NCBI GenBank assembly: GCA_013176395.1
Contig: JABMLP010000019.1
Coordinates: forward strand, 1,054,001 to 1,118,000
Reading direction: 5' to 3'
DNA from: Venturia oleaginea
Lineage: Eukaryota; Ascomycota; Dothideomycetes; Venturiales; Venturiaceae
DNA: 64,000 bases
Shown: positions 11,599-23,232 of the stretch, piece after piece
Numbering within the stretch: position 1 is the stretch's first letter
How the letters are laid out: each line of letters begins with the position of its first letter
Made by a program: the position numbers and the translations under genes
The notes under the pieces: generated by a model
What the model saw: only the letters and a program-made list of their open reading frames with translations
Databases searched by the model: none
Told to the model about the DNA's origin: nothing

Positions 11599-12639
11599 TT
11601 AGTTCTGCGCTTTGATCATGAAAATCTCGTTCAAAGCCGTTTGATCCATAGTTGCCATTCTCTTCTGTTGTATATATCGCTGTCGTGTCGCAAATCGTGC
11701 ACTGAGTGCTTGCTGTTCTGCTGCTTGTGCTGTCGAAGGCGGTTCTATTGACGACTCTGAGGAGGATTTTGACGGCAATGCTTTCTTAAGGGCTTTTTGT
11801 TCGCGACTTATCCGTCTTGCTTCTTTCCTTGCGCGCTTCTCGGCTTTTAGACGTTTCTTTTCGACTTTTTCTGCTGGTATTGAAGTTTGTGTCGTGGATT
11901 GTGCGGATGTGGATGTGACCTTAGATCTGCTCTTCTTCGCTTTCTTCGCCGATTTCTCGTCCGTCTCCTCAGTTTCAACAAGAGACTTCCTCTTCTTGAT
12001 TTTTTTCTCAGCCTTCATATCACCCCCCTCTTCATCGTCCCTCTTTCTCTTCTTCTCAGTGAGCTCCTCAACACCATCTTTCTTGTCCGCCTCAACCCTC
12101 GCCTCATGCGCCAACCTGACTTCAAGAAGTCTCTGTGCCTCACCAACACTGACCACATCCTCAATCTTATCCCCGACCAAGAATCCACCCCTCACAAACA
12201 TGCCGTTTCCATACCTCTCCCGGCCCACACTACCCATTAGCACATTTTTCCTGATCTTTCCCTCTTTCTCCAACTGTTCTTGCGTCTTTCCATTCAACCT
12301 GCCAAGTAATCCCTGATACAGGTCCAATCCAAAGACATCAGCATCTGCTCGGCCCTTCTGTGCGCCGATACCGAGATTATCGTCGCGCAATACCACGCGA
12401 ATGTGTGAGTGGGAAGCTTGTGAGAAATGTGCTTTGTGTGTTGCGTCTTTTGCACCGAGGGTACTGCCGGGGGTCCAGCCTTGGGAGGAGAGCATGCGGT
12501 GGCCAAAGCCTGTGGTTGATTTGGCCCACTGCGTGTTATTGGGGTCCTGGGAGATTTTCGTCTTGCTAGAGATCCTATTAGTGAAGCCATATCAGTAGGA
12601 GAGAGGGCCTAGCTACTTTTTGGGGCCAGCGAGGCCCAT
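11599..12639 (-). CDS. PXR1: PXR1/PinX1-like G-patch protein
   Basis: Nucleolar G-patch protein of the Pxr1/Gno1 (PinX1) family, which stimulates the DEAH helicase Prp43 in rRNA and snoRNA maturation and can restrain telomerase. Exon 1 is tiny (12639-12617, MGLAGPK plus two bases), then an intron, then the main exon to 11599. The N-terminus MGLAGPK..TKISQDPNNTQW and the G-patch core GFGHRMLSSQGWTPGSTLG are diagnostic. The C-terminal half is Lys/Glu-rich low complexity with KKIKKRKS-type nucleolar signals. Two in-frame 3' splice sites 9 nt apart (exon start 12574 or 12565) give 332 or 329 aa. The donor GTAGCT is not the usual GTAAGT. The divergent neighbour starts 393 bp away. Confidence 0.88.
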
Positions 12640-13032
12640 TGTGAACGTTGTGGAGAGGCGTATGGGGTGGGAGTGGGCGAGAGAGATTTTTGCAATGGAA
12701 GTTTCGTTTTGCACGGAATTTGTCGAGGATCGTCGAGGTAAAATTGATTTTCCTCGAGCGCTGTCAAATCGAGATGGATATAGATAAATTACTGGCAGTT
12801 GATGGGTTTTTACTCTACAGAAATCTATTATTATTGATATCGTTTGGAGAATTCTACACCAAAGGTAGGCTTGTGGCTTTCGGCAAATGGGAGCGGATAT
12901 CGATGACCCGAGTCGGGTAAAGTTGCCTCATGGTATCACTTCTACACAGTAACAGTATCAATATCAACTCGGCAGATTCTAACAGCTTCAACTACATCAA
13001 TCAATTACAGTCAAAGATAGCGAGCCCTCGAA
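12640..13032. promoter_or_regulatory. Shared divergent promoter region
   Basis: 393 bp between the starts of the PXR1-like gene (minus) and the small coiled-coil gene (plus). No specific operator is recognised. Confidence 0.4.
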
Positions 13033-13658
13033 ATGGCACCAACGACTTTCCGCCAAACAAAAGCCACCCCAAAGAAGCGCACCGCTTCACCCGACACACA
13101 GCTCTCACCCCAAGCTTCATCAGCCGCCGCACTGGCAGATTCACAAGACACACAGGAAGTCCACGAAGTGATCGAAAAGGCTCTCAAACAGGTACTTACA
13201 TGCTTCAACACTGGTCACATGATCAGCCAGCCAGCTACTAAAATCAAACCCGAGAACAAATCTAAACACTCCCAACGCACCCAAGAAATCACCGCCCAAT
13301 ACGAAGCAAAAGTGACCAAGTCCAAGAAAGGAATCGATGGCGTCTTTACTCAGTATGAGAAAGATCTGTAAGCCCGCCCTCACACATCCCCCCTCGCACC
13401 CTCACTCACGTCTCATCGCACCACTCGCCACTCATCACTTCTAATAAACCCAGCAAAACCCTTCGCGCAACCCAAACAAAAAAACTCGCAGCTCTCCTGA
13501 AGCGCAAACTGGCCATCGAGCAAAAGATGCTAGGTTCCATCAAGAGGTTGGAGGATGCCTACAAAACTGGGGCCAAAGATTTTCAACTCGTTGCCCGTGG
13601 TAGGAGGGAGGAGATGGAGAAAGCCGCGGGTGGTATCATGGTGGCCATGGAGGTCTAG
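13033..13658 (+). CDS. Small coiled-coil protein, function unknown
   Basis: Two exons, 13033-13367 and 13454-13658 (donor GTAAGC, acceptor ACCCAG), giving 179 aa. The N-terminus is basic and Ser/Thr rich (MAPTTFRQTKATPKKRTASP). The second half is a heptad-like helix, KKLAALLKRKLAIEQKML then IKRLEDAYKTGAKDFQLVARGRR; each run is short and highly charged. No catalytic motif or targeting signal is visible. Codons 55-75, just after EKALKQ, contain a GT..AG pair that could be a further intron, so the middle is less certain. I do not recognise the family. Confidence 0.6.
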
Positions 13659-13936
13659 TCGTTATCCTTGCCTTATCGCTTGACGAAAGTTAGTGAGAAT
13701 TATGATTTACTAGGTGCAGTCGAGATTCTGTCTTGGAATTCGATTAGCATGACCGTCATCCCTCGCCTCACACACACCAGCCAAGGGAATGAGAAAGAGA
13801 GAGAGAGAAAGAGAAGTAACAAGGACTGTACCATCCACCCATATAATCCAAACACAAGCCTACCTACAAGATCGCCAAAACGTCAGTCATCCAGTATATA
13901 CATAAATCTACAACATTCTCTCTATCTACAGGTACC

Positions 13937-15846
13937 TTATGCCTTGATCCCATTCAACTGCTGCTGCTGCTGCCCATTGAGATGCGCCTGTGGTGGCTGT
14001 CCACCCTTCAGAGGATGTCCATTAGAAGTTTGTGCACTCCCATTGGCACCGTTGACCTGCGGGGGAGGCGGCACGGGGCCGAACGGTTTCCTCGCTTGAG
14101 CGCCCGCAACAGCATTCGCTTCGATCCTCTCTTCTTCGGTATCATCATCATAAGACTCCTCCTCTCCACTCTCGTCTTCATACTCGGCATCGTCATCCTC
14201 CTCGTACTCGCTCTCCGTCCCCTCGTCATCTACAGCCCCGTCCAGCTGGCCCTGCTGTTCATCAAGCGCCATGTTCACCTGTCCTCTCCCCTGCGCTTGC
14301 ATGCCTCTACACAACTTCTCCAAATTCGCATTTTGTCGACGGAGGAGATCCAATTCTTTGTGTGTGCGCTGGCGTTCTTCGGCCATCTTGACAATATTTT
14401 GGTTCGTAGCTTCATGTTTCCGGCTAAGGGTGAGATTTTCTTTTTCTAATCTCTTGGTCTTCTTGCTCATCTCCTCCATTTCGCGGCGGAAGGTTAGGAA
14501 CAGGTCGTTAGAATTATTCAGCGTATCTTCTACCTGCTAAAGTGTATCAGTGCTGTTCTTTTGAGCTTGCCTCAGGTCGAATGGAAGTTGACGTATTGAT
14601 TCCGTCAATTGATCGGCGTGAACCAAGTCCAGAATCCAATACACGGACCGACTTTGTCAGACAAAAATAGGCAAAAAATGACCGACTTTCGACAACCATA
14701 CCTGCTTGAATTTTTCCACATAAATGTTCAACTGACTCCTCAGCTCCGTCTCCGTTTGCGAGAAGGTAGACACCTGGCGGGTTAGTTGGTGCGATTTGGA
14801 CGATTCCATTTCTTGGGTCTTGCGCTGTTGCTCTAGCATGGCTATATGCGCCAGAATTTCGAGATCGCGTTGGCGGAGTGTCGCTTGGAAATGGAGCTCG
14901 CGGAGCTCGTATTGATCCACAAAGCTCTTGAATTTGCTCTTGAAAAGTTCGTCGGTTTCAAGAGTTTCTTGGGACTCCTCGGCCATACTGCTGTTGTCTA
15001 TGACGTCTTCAACGTCTAAAACCATTTGCTCTAGGCGGTCGTGCAATTCCTCTCTCATCTTTGATTCGACATCACGAAGTTGTTGGACATCGGCCTAGTG
15101 CGTATGAGAATAGACTTCCGCAAAACGTTTCAGCATATACATACCCTCAGCTTGCGGTTTTCATTGCTCGTCTCGCGCGACAACTTCTCCAGCTTCTCTT
15201 TGAGGCTATTTGCTTTGCTGAGCTCCGACTTAGCAGTATCCTTCTCCTTTTGTAGCTGGTCCGCACGCTTTTTGGATTTCTGGTGGTCACGCTCCAGGCG
15301 CTTCATCTCACCAACTAAGGTTGTAAATCGCTTTTGGATTTCATTGACGCGGGCAAGAGGGTCTTTGTATCCGTTCAAATGCTGTGTCAGATCCCGATTC
15401 GCTTTCTTGACTTCACGCTCTGTTGTAGCCGTTAGCTCAGTCTACCAAGAATGCAAGGTTATGGGCCAGGGATGCAATTGGAGAGCAGCACTCGACAACA
15501 AGACGGAAGCGTATCCAGGTGAAATCATCCAATCTAGCGCATCTCAACGAGCAGATCGCTTAGTACGGTGATCTCTCCACATGTATGACCTGTCCGTCCA
15601 GTTCGACTGCCAATGCCCACACGCCGTCACAAAGCTGATCCATCATGCAATTTCTCCTCCACAGTACGCACCGATTTCAGCCTCTTGCTCCTTGTCTCCT
15701 GCTACATCTCTTTCCAAACGAGCCATGGTCTGTTCCAGCAATTTGTTGGTGTCCACGGGATCGGTATTCTTCCTCCCTCTGCCCTTTCTCGCGGCTGGAG
15801 GTGCGGGAGCGGCGGGTTGCGCGCTGTTGTTTAAAGTGTTTGCCAT
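13937..15846 (-). CDS. Taxilin-family coiled-coil protein
   Basis: Myosin-like coiled-coil protein of the taxilin family (Pfam Taxilin), known in animals to bind free syntaxins and ribosome-associated NAC. Four exons: 15846-15672, 15419-15145, 15094-14702 and 14533-13937, giving 479 aa. The first splice joins EAEI to EREVKKANRDL, which matches the conserved family start of the coiled coil. Blocks RLERDHQKSKKRADQLQKEK, then KFKSFVDQYELRELHF, then EMEEMSKKTKRLEKENLTL follow in family order. The C-terminal third is acidic (ESEYEEDDDAEYEDESGEEE) then Pro/Gln rich and probably disordered, ending in a short Gln run. The N-terminus is Ala/Pro rich. No membrane segment. It is transcribed convergently with the small coiled-coil gene. 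Confidence 0.88.
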
Positions 15847-16634
15847 CTTTACAGGTGAAGAAGAAGTCTCGGTGTGACCGGAGTCTTGGTGGGATTGAGT
15901 GTAGTCGCAGCGGGTATGAATAGATGCTATTTAGTGTTGTTGCTGGACCGCGGACATGTGGCTATTATGAATGACGGCTTGAAAACGAGAAGGCTCGGTC
16001 TCCCTCTTTCGACCCTACAAAGTCGTTCTCGGCGCACGACCTATTCGTAGGCGAGGCGATAGTGGCATTGGAAGGGCAATGCCCACAGTGAGTTGTATTT
16101 TTCAGACGTCAGACGGCGTTTCGGAGGCAGTGTGGACCGAGGCAGTGGATAATAACAATTGAGGTTTCTACGGCCGGCGGGTTATTGTATGTCTATGCTT
16201 GTTGTATGTACTGTTGGTACGGTCGTGTGTGGTTACTTTCCAGTCTATGAGAGGAGTACTTTGAGTCTTGTCCTCAACTTCCCATGTATCGCCTTGTAAT
16301 AATCGTCCAATACCACCTTTGTCATTCAGTCTATGCCCAAAGAAGCATATAAATACTCAAATACTAGTACCGTCCTTGCTGGGACCCTAGATGGACTTTA
16401 CGATATGACACGGCCACGGCCACGGCTTGTGCATACGGATTTGGCCACCACCAGGAACTGGAAGTAAAGGCACTTCCATTTGACAGCTCGTGCCCGTCAT
16501 CGCATTGGCAAACATCCCATCTCCCTCTCACCATTTCTTCAGCAAATCCCTAGGACAACAGTTTCCCATGGATGCCACAACTGTTCCTTGAAATTACCGT
16601 ACTCGTTCTCAGTCTGCTCATATCAGAGCTCGTT
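15847..16634. promoter_or_regulatory. Divergent promoter region of taxilin and CYM1
   Basis: 788 bp between the start of the taxilin-like gene (minus) and the Cym1-like gene (plus). No additional gene is supported; an in-frame ATG at 16569 upstream of the CYM1 start would only add a hydrophobic stretch before the targeting sequence. Confidence 0.45.
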
Positions 16635-19600
16635 ATGCTCTCAGTGCGAAGACCCGCGGCATGGCGTCTCCGGAAAGCAGCAGTATCACTACGGCCTGCG
16701 AGTAGATGCTATGCCTCCGTTACCGATCTAAGCAAATTCCCAAAGCCTGGAGAAAGGCTCCATGGATTTACATTACAGCGCGCCCAGCATATTCCCGAGT
16801 TGGAATTGACTGCTCTACATTTGCAGCACGACAAAACTGGAGCCGAATATCTACATATTGCCAGAGACGACTCGAACAATGTCTTCTCAATTGGCTTCAA
16901 GACCAATCCTCCGGACGCGACTGGAGTACCTCACATTCTGGAGCACACGACATTATGTGGAAGCGAGAAGTAAGTCGGGACTTTCCTATGGTCAGGAACC
17001 AACCAAGAATTAGCCCAGAGAATGCAGCCTTTACCAGGAATATGTTCGGCCTTGTAATGGTTTGCTGAACAGGCATTTGGTCTAGATGGCCTGAACTCGC
17101 TTGATCCGTTCTACAAACTATAAATCTGCAACTCCATTACTGATCATCACCTAGATACCCCGTTCGCGACCCCTTCTTCAAGATGCTCCCTCGATCTCTC
17201 TCCAGTTTTGTGAATGCCTTTACGTCTTCCGACCACACGACATACCCTTTTGCAACGACCAACGCCCAAGACTTTCGTAACTTGATGTCTGTTTACCTCG
17301 ATGCTACACTTTGTCCACTTTTGAATGAAAACGATTTCACCCAAGAAGGATGGAGGATAGGCCCTGAGAACCCACTGGCTGCAAAGGATGGATCCTCTGC
17401 AGATTCAAAGCTTGTCTTCAAGGGTGTCGTGTACAATGAGATGAAAGGACAAATGTCGGATGCTAGCTATTTGTATTACATCCGATTCCATGAGCATCTG
17501 ATTCCATCGCTCAACAACTCTGGTGGCGATCCTCAGAAAATCACGGACCTGACACATGCGCAATTGAAAGAGTTCCATGCTGCACATTACCACCCAAGCA
17601 ATGCCAAGATATTCACCTATGGTGATATGTCGTTGGAGGAGCATGCGAAATACATAGGACAGCAGCTGTCAAAGTTCTCGAAAATTTCAACAGACCATGA
17701 TGTCAAGCAGCCCATTGATCTCTCCGGTGGTCCACAGGAGGTTACAATGCCAGGCCCTACAGATCCTTTGATTCCAGCTGAGGCACAGTACAAGACTTCT
17801 GTCACTTGGATTGTCAACAAGACGGAAGACATGGTCGAGCGCTTCTCGTTGAGCATCCTCACTTCTCTGCTACTTGATGGCTATGGTTCGCCATTTTACA
17901 GACTCATCGAGAACGGTCTGGGCTCCGATTTCACACCAAATACTGGATTCAGTCCCAACGGAATGGGCGCGACTTTCTCGGTTGGTCTTACGGGAGTAGA
18001 AAAGGATGCCGTACCAAATGTCAAGGAAGCCATCATGGAGATTCTCAAAGAGACCAGGCAGAATGGTTTCGAGGCTGTCAAGATTGAGGGTATCCTTCAC
18101 CAATTGGAGATCTCGCTCAAGCGAAAATCTGCCAATTTCGGCATGGGTCTCATGTCACGAGTGGAGGGAGATTGGCATAACGGCATCGATCCATTCGATG
18201 CCCTGGCCTGGCGGGAAACCGTGGATGGATTCAAAGCCAAGTATGCTCAGGACGGCTACTTGGAGGGATTGTTAGAGAAGTACATGCTGAATGGAAACAC
18301 TTTGACGTTCACAATGGAACCATCTTCAACTTACGGTACGGACCTTGCTGAAGAGGAGGCGTCGCGGTTGGTATTGAAGATAGCGGACGTGGCAAAAGAA
18401 TTTCCTAGCGGAAAGGAGGCCACGGAGCACCTGGCCAAGCGTGAACTGGAGCTACTCGATGCTCAGGAAAGCGCACGAAATCAGGATCTAAGCTGTTTGC
18501 CGACCCTACACGTCGACGATATTCCAAGGGTAAAGCCAGAGAAAGAAGTTACGCATTCGCAAGTTGGCAATGTCAAGATTCAGTGGCGCGAGGCTGCCAC
18601 GAATGGTCTTACATACTTTCGAGCCGTTCATAGCCTTCCTGAGAATCTTTCCGATGAGCTTCGGGAGCTCATTCCACTCTTCAGCGAAGCCCTGATGCGT
18701 CTGGGAACAAAAAAGATGAGCATGGAGAAGTTAGAAGAGCAGGTCAAATTGAAGACTGGTGGTGTGTTGATCGGCTACCACTCATCGACATCACCGACAT
18801 CGCTAGATGGCTATGAAGAAGGGCTCGTGCTCTCTGGGTATGCCCTAGATCATAATGTGCCCGCCATGTACGACTTGTTCCGCACTCTCATCCTCGACAC
18901 TGATTTCGACAGTCCCGAAGCTGAGAAACGCATCCGAGAACTTATCTCATCATCCGCCAGCAGCGCCATGGATTCGGTAGCTGAATCAGGCCACGCCTAC
19001 GCGCGAAAGCATGCTATGTCTAGTCTGACACCAGAAGGTCGTCTCAGAGAGCAGATCTCTGGGCTTGCTCAGGTCAAGCTCACCACACGTCTTGCTTCCT
19101 TTACTGAACCAGGTTCCTTGGCAGGAGTAATCTCAAAACTAAAAATCATCCAGTCCATCGCTATCTCCAACGATTCATCTCTCAGGACAGCAATCATCTG
19201 TGATCCAGATAGCTCTTCCTTCAACGAACGCAAGCTAGCGAACTTCTTATCTGGGTTGCCAAGTAAGGTTCCCTCGGTTAAAGGAGAGAACAATACGGCC
19301 TTGTCCATAGAATGGAAGAACGCGAAATCATTCTTCCCGCTCCCATATCAAGTCTACTATTCCGGTGTCGCCCTCCGCACAGTGCCATATACCTCGCCCC
19401 AAGGCGCGCCGCTCCAAATCCTGGCTCAACTTCTGACGCACAAACATCTGCACCACGAGATTCGCGAAAAAGGTGGTGCGTACGGGGGCGGAGCTTTTGC
19501 TCAAGGTCTCGGTGGCGTTTTTGGCTTCTACTCCTACCGCGATCCCAATCCCCAGAATACACTTAAGATTATCAATGGTGCAGGAAAATGGGCAAGTGAC

Positions 19601-19912
19601 AGAACATGGACCAATCGAGACATCGAAGAAGCCAAATTGAGCGTGTTCCAGTCCATGGATGCGCCCGAGAGTGTGTCCCAAGAAGGAATGACGCAGTTCT
19701 TGAGTGGTATCGATCACACTATTCAACAGACCCGCCGTGAACAACTTCTTGACGTGTCCATCGCCGACATCAAAGAAGCGGCTGAGAAATGGCTCGTCAA
19801 CACAGAGGTTAGAGCCGTGACTGTCCTCGGTGACCGCCAGAACTGGGCAACAGAACCGGAGTGGCAATTCAGAACTGTCAAATCTGAGAAGCAGCCGGAC
19901 ATGTCACAATGA
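16635..19912 (+). CDS. CYM1: Mitochondrial presequence protease, M16C metallopeptidase
   Basis: Zinc protease of the mitochondrial matrix/intermembrane space that degrades cleaved presequences and other short peptides. Exons 16635-16969 and 17155-19912, 1030 aa. The chosen start gives an arginine-rich presequence ([20 protein letters not shown]). The inverted zinc motif HILEH lies near residue 104-108 ([11 protein letters not shown]), followed after the splice by the family block [24 protein letters not shown] in pieces of which RDPFFKML is most conserved. The second-half M16C signature GGAYGGGAF is present near residue 870. Length fits the family (about 1000 aa). The single intron (185 nt) falls between the zinc motif and the next block. 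It is one of two M16C proteases in the window. Confidence 0.95.
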
Positions 19913-20002
19913 CAATTCGCCGAAGAACGGCATAGGGTGCGAGACAGTGACAACGTGGCGTACGTTGTACCTGGCACGATTTCCTCGATTGTGCCATTGC
20001 CC

Positions 20003-20350
20003 ATGGCAGGAGCTGAATCGGATATGAGGGAAAAGAGTTTCAAAGCGGCCGATCCTGCATCATCAAGCTCAGGCTCATCTGGTTCAAGTCGGCCTCCCCC
20101 ACAAACACCAGTTGATGATGCCAATGAGATAAAGAAACAGATAGGTAACATTGTTGAGGAAAGCGCCATTATTTACAGTGTTACGAGAGGAGGAAAAGAA
20201 AAAACGTTTCAAGACAGTCGTCCAGATCCTGGTTCGAGGGGTGGAAGTGGATCGAAGGGTGGAAGCGGATCGGAGGGTGGAAGTGGATCGGAGGGTGGAA
20301 GTGGGGAGGGGAGATCTACGTCTTCTGGATCTGGCTCGTCGGAATCGTGA
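20003..20350 (+). CDS. Doubtful low-complexity ORF downstream of CYM1
   Basis: 115 codons from an ATG 90 nt after the CYM1 stop. The product is Ser/Gly/Pro rich and ends in repeats of GGSGSE; a small middle part (NEIKKQIGNIVEESAIIYSV) looks helical. No signal peptide or known domain. It could be a real small gene, an unspliced part of one, or 3' untranslated sequence made open by the repeat. I lean to the last. Confidence 0.3.
   Translation: MAGAESDMREKSFKAADPASSSSGSSGSSRPPPQTPVDDANEIKKQIGNIVEESAIIYSVTRGGKEKTFQDSRPDPGSRGGSGSKGGSGSEGGSGSEGGSGEGRSTSSGSGSSES
20239..20310. repeat. 18-bp minisatellite, four copies
   Basis: Four direct copies of GGGTGGAAGTGGATCGGA with a few substitutions; in the plus strand each unit encodes GGSGSE. 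Confidence 0.85.
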
Positions 20351-20907
20351 TCGGGCTGCGGTAGTGAAATCGCAAGCCATATCATGGAGGACTTCATCTT
20401 CTGATCTACGGGCGAAAACTACCGGGGCTGAGAAAACGAAGAGGGTGCAATAACAAGACCTCGCAATCAGGCACTGTAATACTATGTTTGCATAATATCA
20501 ACTTCGCTCCTGTCCATTTCTTAGATTGCTTGAATGATTGTGGTATTCAGGTGAAGATGAATCATCTAATTGAAGCTTACCCAGCGCAACCGGTTCCAGA
20601 TAATGAAGCAGCGCGTCATACAAGGTGCTTGCTGAGTCAATATCAATGCAAAAACGGTGTTTTACTGATTCTGGACGCACTTCGTTGGTGAAATCGTCTC
20701 TCTCCGGCACGGCCCTAGAACTATTCCAATTAGGCACCCTTGCAGTGAAGCTCATTCGCTAGCAAAGCCCAGTAGGTAATATGTCCACCTCCTCTGCTTC
20801 CCCAGCCCTAGCTCCCCTCTACCTCCGGTCTGTCTGCTGTATATCATGTTGTAATTCCCTCTGCCACCCGCATTCATTGCCACTCCCCACTGCAGTCGAT
20901 AGTCGCC
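20351..20907. other. Intergenic stretch before the MFS gene
   Basis: No gene is supported. The right end (CT-rich, about 20780-20900) should be the promoter and leader of the MFS gene. Confidence 0.4.
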
Positions 20908-22726
20908 ATGGGACTCGGAGTACTTGACGATCACAAGCTCGAGCATGTGCCTGGTGAGAAGGCGTCTGAGCCTGAAGAAGAGAAAGCAAAGTTGACAAAG
21001 CATCGCAGGAACATCTTTCGTGGTAGACGATGAAGCGCGACGTGCTGAGACCAATACCAATCTGGATCCGAACCTCAAATATGACCCCACCGGTTCCATA
21101 ATCCTCGTCCCCCAACCTTCAGACGACCCGAATGATCCCCTCGTAAGTCTGAAGACCCCTCACAGTAGACATCAGTCCCACTAACAAACGTGACAGAATT
21201 GGCCGTTATGGCGGCGCGACCTCACACTAACCCTCCTCTCCCTCCTGGGCATCCTCGCATCCACCCTCTCGCCCTTACTCGCTGCCGACAGCGTCAGCCT
21301 CGCCCTACACTACCGTCGAACTTTCAATCAAGTCGCCCTTCTAACGGGATATCATCTACTGGGAGTAGGTATAGGAGGCTTCATATTCGTCCCATCATCG
21401 CGCATATGGGGCAAACGCCATGCCTTCATTATAGGCACAGTCGTAATCATATTTAGCTCCGTATGGGGAGGCAAGGCGAGTGGAAGCTTTGCAAGCATGA
21501 CATGGGCCCGAATATTCCAAGGAATCGGCCTCGCGCCTTTTGAGGCACTCGTCAATGCTACCGTGGGAGATCTGTATTTTGTGCATGAACGTGGCACACG
21601 AATGGCCGTCACCAATTTTGCTGTCTTCGGAGGCGCGTTCATGACGCCAGTTGTGGTGGGCAAAATGGCGCATACAATGGGTTGGGAGTGGTCGTTTTAT
21701 TTCGTCGGCATATTCGCAGGCGCCTTTTTGCCAGTTCTTTTTTTCTTCGTACCAGAAACAGCATATAGGAGAGAGGCCCGTTTCAACTCTGACACCGCCA
21801 TTGGTCTGCAGGACATGCACCAAAACGGGACTGTGAACAGTGTTTACAACGACATGGAGAAGAGAGATCCAATGTCATATCGGGCTGACATCCTACCACC
21901 TCGTACGAAAAAGGCCAGCTATCGCCAGACTTTATGGCTCTTCAACGGCCGCAAGTCGGATGAATCGTTCTGGAAAATGGCTCTCCGTCCTCTACCTCTC
22001 TTTTTCCATCCCGGTATTCTTTGGGCCTGCCTCATACAAGGCACCCTCATTGGCTGGACCGTTTTCCTGGGTATAATTCTCGGTGCTATCATGCTCGGGC
22101 CCCCACTATTCTTCAGTGAAGTGCAAACAGGGTACATGTACTTGGGTGCCTTTATTGGAGCAGTTGTCGGCTTTGTTATATCAGGCTTGTTGGCAGACTC
22201 GGTTCCGAACTGGATGACGAGAAGGAACCGCGGTGTTTACGAACCCGAATTTCGATTGCCACTGGTTATTCCGATGCTGATTCTTGGCTGTGCTGGGTTG
22301 TACGGATTCGGTATCACATCTGAGAACACATATCGCTATGGATGGTTTTGGCCGGATTTCTTCTTCGCACTGGAAGTCGCTGGAATGGTTGTCGGTGCTG
22401 TCGCATCGTCCACATATATCGTTGATGCTCATCGTATGTTCCACCTACTTTATCTTCTATGTTGAATCCGTGGCTGACAACTTGCAGGCGATCTCTCCGT
22501 TGAAGCATTTACCTGCATGATAATCTTCAAGAACATTTTCTCCTTCGGCTTAACCTTTAAGGGATACGATTGGCTGGTCTCTGGAGGCATAACTCATGTC
22601 TTCAATTCTGTGGCTAGTGTGCAAATCGGGGTTTGTGCGCTTACGATACCATTGTACATATTTGGCAAGCGAAACAGGAGTTTCTTTGCCAGGCATGATA
22701 TTCTCAAAATAACAGGTCTGTTGTAG
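20908..22726 (+). CDS. Major facilitator superfamily transporter, DHA1/Hol1-like
   Basis: Membrane transporter expected to have 12 transmembrane helices and to work by proton coupling; substrate unknown. Four exons: 20908-20953, 21009-21142, 21197-22433, 22488-22726; 551 aa, all phases consistent. The cytoplasmic N-terminus MGLGVLDDHKLEHVPGT with DDPNDPLNWP just before helix 1 is typical of fungal DHA1 members. Helix 2 and its loop (FIFVPSSRIWGKR) hold the motif A region; the loop carries GRR-like basic residues further on. A long central cytoplasmic loop (about residues 210-290) separates the halves. Membrane segments such as LPLVIPMLILGCAGLYGFGI are clear. No secondary-metabolite genes lie beside it, so context gives no substrate. 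Confidence 0.88.
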
Positions 22727-23232
22727 ATAGGATGGGATAGAATGGCTTTGTAGAGTTTGGAATATGTTACCTAACTTATGAGCAATATAGACGTGTGTTG
22801 TCGGTCGTAATTTGATGAGTTTGATCTGATGGTGTTTGGCCAATGGTATATATAGGAAGTATCTCTCCAGTGCGCTTCGATGCAACTTGGCCTAGGGTGT
22901 ATAAAGCAGGAGCAGTCACCGATTCTTATCTTGCTGATGGGCCTCTAGGTTACCCTCCTGTCACAATGCTTGTGTCTCTAACTCGACATTGATGCACACC
23001 TGGGATTTCAACGTCTCGAAATGAACCAGAAATTTATCAGTCGCGATCTGGTTTTGATGATGTTCCACCAAAGGCAGAGTAATCAGTGTATAGTAGTACC
23101 TTTGTTGGAAAATGAAGAGAATATTAGAAAATTTATATACTGATAGTATTGACTAGAGAGTCGCCCAATATCATCCAGATAAAGTCATACGCATCACCAT
23201 CGTAACCGCAAGGGCGCATTACCCTAGAAAAG
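22727..23232. other. Junction between host genes and LINE-1
   Basis: Contains the 3' end of the MFS gene and probably the 5' untranslated region of LINE-1. The exact 5' end of the element and any target duplication cannot be seen. Confidence 0.4.

Noticed and set aside
15442..15660. An extra coding exon between taxilin exons 1 and 2
   Set aside because: Joining 15672 directly to 15419 keeps phase and gives the conserved EIEREVKK sequence, so no exon is needed.
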